In this document: one piece after another, positions 60,030 through 64,000 of the stretch
How positions within the stretch are numbered: position 1 is the stretch's first letter
Layout of the letters: each line of letters begins with the position of its first letter
NCBI GenBank assembly: GCA_001986395.2
Contig: MQVO02000019.1
Coordinates: 186,001 to 250,000 of the forward strand
Direction of reading: 5' to 3'
DNA length: 64,000 nucleotides
Source: Irpex lacteus
Taxonomy: Eukaryota; Basidiomycota; Agaricomycetes; Polyporales; Irpicaceae
Program-made: the position numbers and the translations under genes
Notes under the pieces: generated by a model
Database searches by the model: none
What the model was told of the DNA's origin: nothing
Seen by the model: only the letters and a program-made list of their open reading frames with translations

Positions 60030-60442
60030 TAGTGTATTTTCCTTACTGTAAGACTGTAAAACGATTATTTGAATCTATATATTTGTATTGCAAAAAACGC
60101 CACGTCAAACGGTGCACTACACGAGGCAGAAGACCGCGGACACCGTCGGCGACGTCGAAGACAGTGAGCACAGGGTCCGTGAGCGCGCGGGCACAATGAG
60201 CTCAGGCCTTGGGAGGGAAAGCGCCGGCGGGAAGACGGTGGCCGGGTCACCGGTCCAGCCTCTCAGAATAGGCTGGGGAGAGCACGTGCAGGCTCCTTCC
60301 TTTCATAGATATAGCAAAGTTATCTCATAGTTAACTGGCAGTGGTAGATAGAATTGAAGAGCTGCCTAACTAGCCGTACACGTAACATATCAAATGTAAG
60401 CCTAATAAGGCACGGAATGAAGGAGTGGCAGGTGGCATGCAT

Positions 60443-61379
60443 AGCACTGACATCGCGCATGGCATTGCGTAGCGAGCCACCTCGTCGTGACGATCCATAT
60501 TTACATATTTCTCAGAAGAGACGGGAGTACGGTGGCTATCGTTGTCCGAGGTACCTAGTGTGGCTATGTGTACAGGTTGACCGGATATCGCTTGCCGACG
60601 GACATTTAACACAACGCGGCCTCTGTCAGAGTTCAAAGTGGTCTACAGCTCAAGCATGGAAAGACTATGCATGTTGTCTTGGGCCCGCGCTCTTGAGACG
60701 GGAAGGATAATATCTTCAGCGAAGTAAGTAACAAGCACCGGTCTGGTTTATTGGTGATCGATGGTCAGTTCCGTATTTTCGATGGGTCTCAGTGCAGTGT
60801 AAGTAGTGTGTCGGAGCCGAGTACCCTTGGCCCATGTGGTGACAATCTCTGTGCACTTATGGGACACTGCGTTTTGAGATTGAGTGCCAGGCCCGGAAAG
60901 GGTCCGTGCATCTACCAGGAACCTGAAGCTGGGCACTTTACACATGCGACCTTCAGTTATTCTCTTGACCCACACTTGCTTGGGTTTGATGAGATATCGA
61001 CATTCATAGATTGCGTTGGAACAGTTAGTCACAAACTAGTCATGCTAAAGGCATTACAGCTAAAACCAGAATGTTAGGCCACTTACCATCAATTTACACA
61101 TGGACTTTGCGGGATGACGGCGGCACTGCTGCCGCAGAGCTTTGACGCGTCCCATTCGCTCCCGTTCATGCATCATGCCTGGCTCAACGGCCGGAGGTTT
61201 TTTGTGGTCCGCTCTATGTATGTACAAAAACATGCAGCCTAACGTTCTGGTTTTAGCTGTAATTTCACATCAAGAGATCACAAGACGAATGGCTTACCGC
61301 ACAAAGATGTTTGAACGGCGTGTGTTCATTCCAGTTCACATGAAAGCTTTTTTCTGCACAACTGGCCCGAACAGGAAGT
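60443..61379. other. Region between the KDZ transposon and DUF6533 copy D
   Basis: A 108-codon frame at 60751-61077 has no domain. The region contains a small fold-back element at 61057-61259. The part next to 61379 is the 3' flank of copy D. Confidence 0.4.
61057..61259. mobile_element. 203-bp TA-flanked fold-back element (MITE-like)
   Basis: It starts CAGCTAAAACCAGAATGTTA and ends with the reverse complement; counting the flanking AT-TA bases, 27-base arms at 61053-61079 and 61237-61263 differ at one position. TA lies on both sides. CAG...CTG ends plus TA flanks resemble the nested 600-bp element, but the inner terminal sequence differs, so it is a separate family. It has no coding capacity. 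Confidence 0.7.
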
Positions 61380-62968
61380 TCACAAAATAGTAGAATCCTC
61401 GTCCGTTACAAGAAGCTCCCCTAAATTTCCTGTCACTGACGGTCTTGAAAGAAGAGATCGTCGTTCGGCCTCGGAATGTGGTGGTCCGAGTACGTAAGGT
61501 GTTGACCGTTCCCTCAGGTGCAACATGAACCGCGATACTAGGATGGAAGAACATCTACGATCAAGGCATGTAAGCGTTGGTCTGACACTTCAGAGAGCGT
61601 GAGTACTGTGATTAAACTCACGGCACGATGAACCCAGTATTCATGGGCGTATTCTGTTAACGTTTAAGAAACCATTGTTCATTTGTGATACGTGCATCGT
61701 TCTTTGCCGCCTCACCCATACTACAGTCAGAAAAATCTGTGTGATGTTCACGAACAAAAAGAGGCTATGCAGGAATGGTTTCATCGTTTGACTGAGCTGG
61801 ACGCGAAACTGATTAGATTGCTCACGCAAAATAAATTATGCCTGGAAACCATTCACCGCACATTAGTGATTATCTGTATAAAGTGACGACCACGAACCAT
61901 GTTCCAGCACAAACGTTTGCACAGTCCCCATGTCCTTGAGGCCGAGGGATCCGCGCAGTCTACGAATTCTCGCAAGAGAGAGGCAAAGCACCAGGGCATC
62001 GAAAGCTATGAAACAACCAGGAACTGATGCGCTCACTAAATAAACAATGTGTCAATTATATGCCATGGCATATGAGAGTACGTAACGGACTGCTACATAC
62101 TCGTCGGACGCGTCAATAAAACAGCAGTACCGCAAAGTATCTGTGAGCGACGTACATTACGGTAAAGGAATCCGACACGTCCCTGATGAGTAAAACGCAC
62201 TGTGCCATAGGCAAAGTATTTAGAGGCTGAGAGACAATGGACTGTCATATGACTGCCTACCAGGTTCATAGTGAAGCCAGGGAGGTAAGCAAGTAATACG
62301 CCAGCGAAGATAGCGTAACTGCAGTCCCAGATTGCGGAGGTACGCAATGCGAAGAATACTGTTCTTCATCAGTTCACCTGCAACCGAATCTGTGCAGTAA
62401 CTCACATGCCAACGAAATACTCAGGAGGCTTCCGAACACGATTTGGAGGATAAAACTAGGTGGGAATAGGCCATTTTAGTGCCCATTGCTAGACACGGGA
62501 AATGTGCCCAAGATTGACGTACTCCTAGAGGAATCATAATACTTGTAAGCTGGGCAGGATATACGAGAAGTACTTATGGGCGTACTCACTGCTCGGGTTC
62601 CAACTGGGTAGATCAGAGCGATGCAAAACGCCATGCAAGAGTATCGGTTGACTAGAAAGATAAAAGTTGGTAGCCTCGCTGCTTTTCGCCACATTACCTG
62701 CACTTCAAGATTCAGAGTGAGCAGGTAGTCATAAAATACGATAGCTAGGCCGATATCGATGAGCGCAGCCCGTGTCGTATGAATGGAATATTTGAGACTC
62801 ACTCGCAATCGCCACGCAAGCATATTCTGCTAGCACACTGGGGAAAACAACACGGGCCGTTGAGCCACCTGGTAAGCTTCTGACTACCCTGGTGAATATC
62901 GTTCATACTTACATGGCCTCGGTCAATGGTTGTAGCCTGCCTTGAATTTCGACGATAATTTCTGACAT
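61380..62968 (-). CDS. DUF6533-family multi-pass membrane protein, copy D
   Basis: A many-exon gene. Exon 1 reads MSEIIVEIQGRLQPLTEAM and joins to VLAEYACVAIA. The core exon gives AIVFYDYLLTLNLEVQVMW and LPTFIFLVNRYSCMAFCIAL. Then LRTSAIWDCSYAIFAGVLLA with YLPGFTMNL follows, and the last exon reads SSILVSRFMLHLRERSTPYV to SVTGNLGELLVTDEDSTIL. The structure parallels copies B and C exon by exon, including the LxEY(A/I)C.AIA block at the second exon. The start is fixed by that comparison. RTYA is RTSA here. No break is seen in the parts followed; inner splice sites are approximate. Function is unknown. Confidence 0.82.
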
Positions 62969-63656
62969 GTCAAATGCCGGAAGAGGGGTCGTGCCAACCG
63001 TACAATTCTTCGATGGTGTTTATATGCGGTGACGGTTGCTGCCCTCACTGGATTGTAATTATGTTAGTAAGCTGCGGTCATTTTCAGATAGATGAAGCGA
63101 CCTGGGAGGGATGGGAGAGCATGTCCTGGCGGCCGGTGACGAGTTATCATTCTGATCACACTAGAAGAGGTTCCGATTGACGGGAGCTTTGATCACAAGC
63201 AAGAAGGCTGGCTCATTGAGACGGCAATCCGCACCATTCGCTCTTTCACATCTTCTGCTGTTACGTACTTCTGCTGTGATTTTAGGATGGATTAGTCACT
63301 GGTAAATGCTCGCCAGCCCAAAGCTCATCACCTTTGGAGGTCTATGGTCATACGCATTGGTATAAATTTAGCGGAGGGTTTACGATCATCATCCCTTGCC
63401 GGAGAGCTGTGGCACAGCGCATCTCAACTCGTAAGATGGACGATTGAACCTTGCACGTGGGAGTGTTTCAGGACCGTTGAACAGTGCCAGCGCTGACTAG
63501 GACTAAGGACGAACGTTGACTAATGACGCTACGACCAGAAACCCAAGCAACAACGCCACCATCCAGAATAAGGGCTCTCCTTCACCGAGACGGGGCGCGA
63601 TGTGAATGAAGTACGAAGGCCAGCACTACAGCGTACCAATCAGAGGCGTACCACCG
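62969..63656. other. Upstream region of DUF6533 copy D
   Basis: Promoter side of copy D. I see no gene, and no clear match to the equivalent 46954-47624 stretch of copy C. Confidence 0.4.
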
Positions 63657-64000
63657 CGGGCAAAAGCTGATCAGAACGCGCCCGAAATCCGCGAGAAAGG
63701 AATCGATACACACACCTAACGTGTCGCAGATAATGCGCCTTTTAATTAGATATTCGGAAAGATCACAGAACATTCATGTGTGAGGAAACATTTAACCTTT
63801 GTTCCGCACGAAGAACCGTCGAAAAGTGAGCAAAAAACCGTCGAAAAGTGAACTCTTTCAGTGAGCATAAAGGAAACGCCCTCGCTACACACCAAAATTG
63901 GTTGCGCCAGATCGCTCCCGATCGCTACCCAGCCGATTGTATACCTTTGTTCGCAGCGAACGTTATCACTTTTCGATGGTTTTTCGACGGTCCCACAGCC
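63657..64000 (+). repeat. Dispersed repeat, copy 2 (runs off the window)
   Basis: Matches 47625-47957 from CGGGCAAAAGCTGATCAG onward and continues to the last base. The left palindrome arm is doubled here: CCGTCGAAAAGTGA occurs at 63816-63829 and again at 63838-63851. It is answered by the reverse complement at 63964-63985. The true right end cannot be seen. Confidence 0.75.

Larger units (their letters stand above)
54505..60442 (+). mobile_element. KDZ-class DNA transposon with long inverted repeats
   Basis: A 5.9-kb unit bounded by inverted repeats: left arm 54505-55238, right arm 59074-60442. The right arm is enlarged by a nested 600-bp element. Between them lies one complete transposase gene (55560-58907, plus strand). 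The arms match over about 730 bp, with few substitutions apart from minisatellite copy number. The outermost matching bases read ATGCATGC. I could not find a convincing target duplication outside the arms. Intact coding capacity and closely matching arms suggest recent activity, at least before the nested insertion. Confidence 0.85.
59074..60442 (-). repeat. Right inverted-repeat arm of the KDZ transposon (interrupted)
   Basis: Reverse complement of the left arm. Without the nested element and its extra TA it measures about 767 bp; the excess over the left arm is mainly additional minisatellite units at 59265-59390. Confidence 0.88.

Noticed and set aside
54361..60500. A target-site duplication outside the KDZ arms
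   Set aside because: I compared the bases outside the outermost ATGCATGC match on both sides and found no convincing 2-9 bp duplicate, so none is annotated. The true ends may lie a few bases inside.
1..64000. CRISPR arrays, operons, ribosome binding sites, rRNA genes
   Set aside because: The window is eukaryotic nuclear DNA with introns throughout. The regular repeats seen are minisatellites and transposon-end motifs, without the spacing of a CRISPR array. I did not recognise any rRNA or tRNA gene by eye, though a tRNA could be missed without a covariance-model search.

Overview
This window looks like nuclear DNA of a basidiomycete fungus, most likely an agaricomycete. Nearly every gene is cut by several short introns (about 50-60 nt, GTRNGT...YAG). 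Several families are typical of that group: DUF6533 membrane proteins, an STE12-like factor with C-terminal C2H2 fingers, and a KDZ (Kyakuja-Dileera-Zisupton) transposase. Gene models were spliced by hand. Where exon lengths are given, the summed reading frame closes exactly; for the others I followed conserved blocks only.

Layout. 0.7-8.2 kb: an NAD(P)-binding protein (+), a 100-aa protein (-), a metallo-beta-lactamase-fold hydrolase (-), DUF6533 copy A (-) and an Fmp46/DUF1687-type mitochondrial protein (-). 10.1-18.4 kb: glycogen phosphorylase (+), converging on a 1,239-aa Msb1/Mug8-type morphogenesis protein (-). 19.8-22.9 kb: DUF6533 copy B (+) and a conserved 270-aa protein (+). 22.9-31.2 kb: a long stretch with no gene I can support, holding a cluster of a TACGAACACT motif. 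31.2-41.7 kb: STE12-like factor (+), VPS36 of ESCRT-II (-) and a secreted/single-pass membrane protein (+). 44.2-47 kb: a single-pass membrane protein (-) and DUF6533 copy C (-). 48.4-54 kb: COQ8/ABC1 kinase (+) and a 744-aa Crinkler-like protein with a C-terminal kinase domain (+). 54.5-60.4 kb: a complete KDZ transposon with inverted repeats of about 0.73 kb, the right one split by a 600-bp TA-flanked element. 61.4-63 kb: DUF6533 copy D (-), then a repeat shared with the upstream side of copy C.

Most named genes are single-copy housekeeping functions (glycogen breakdown, endosomal sorting, coenzyme Q, polarity, pheromone/filamentation transcription) and do not form one pathway. The accessory part is 43-64 kb: paralogous DUF6533 genes, the effector-like kinase, nested DNA transposons and small fold-back repeats. 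That is where the unusual structure lies.
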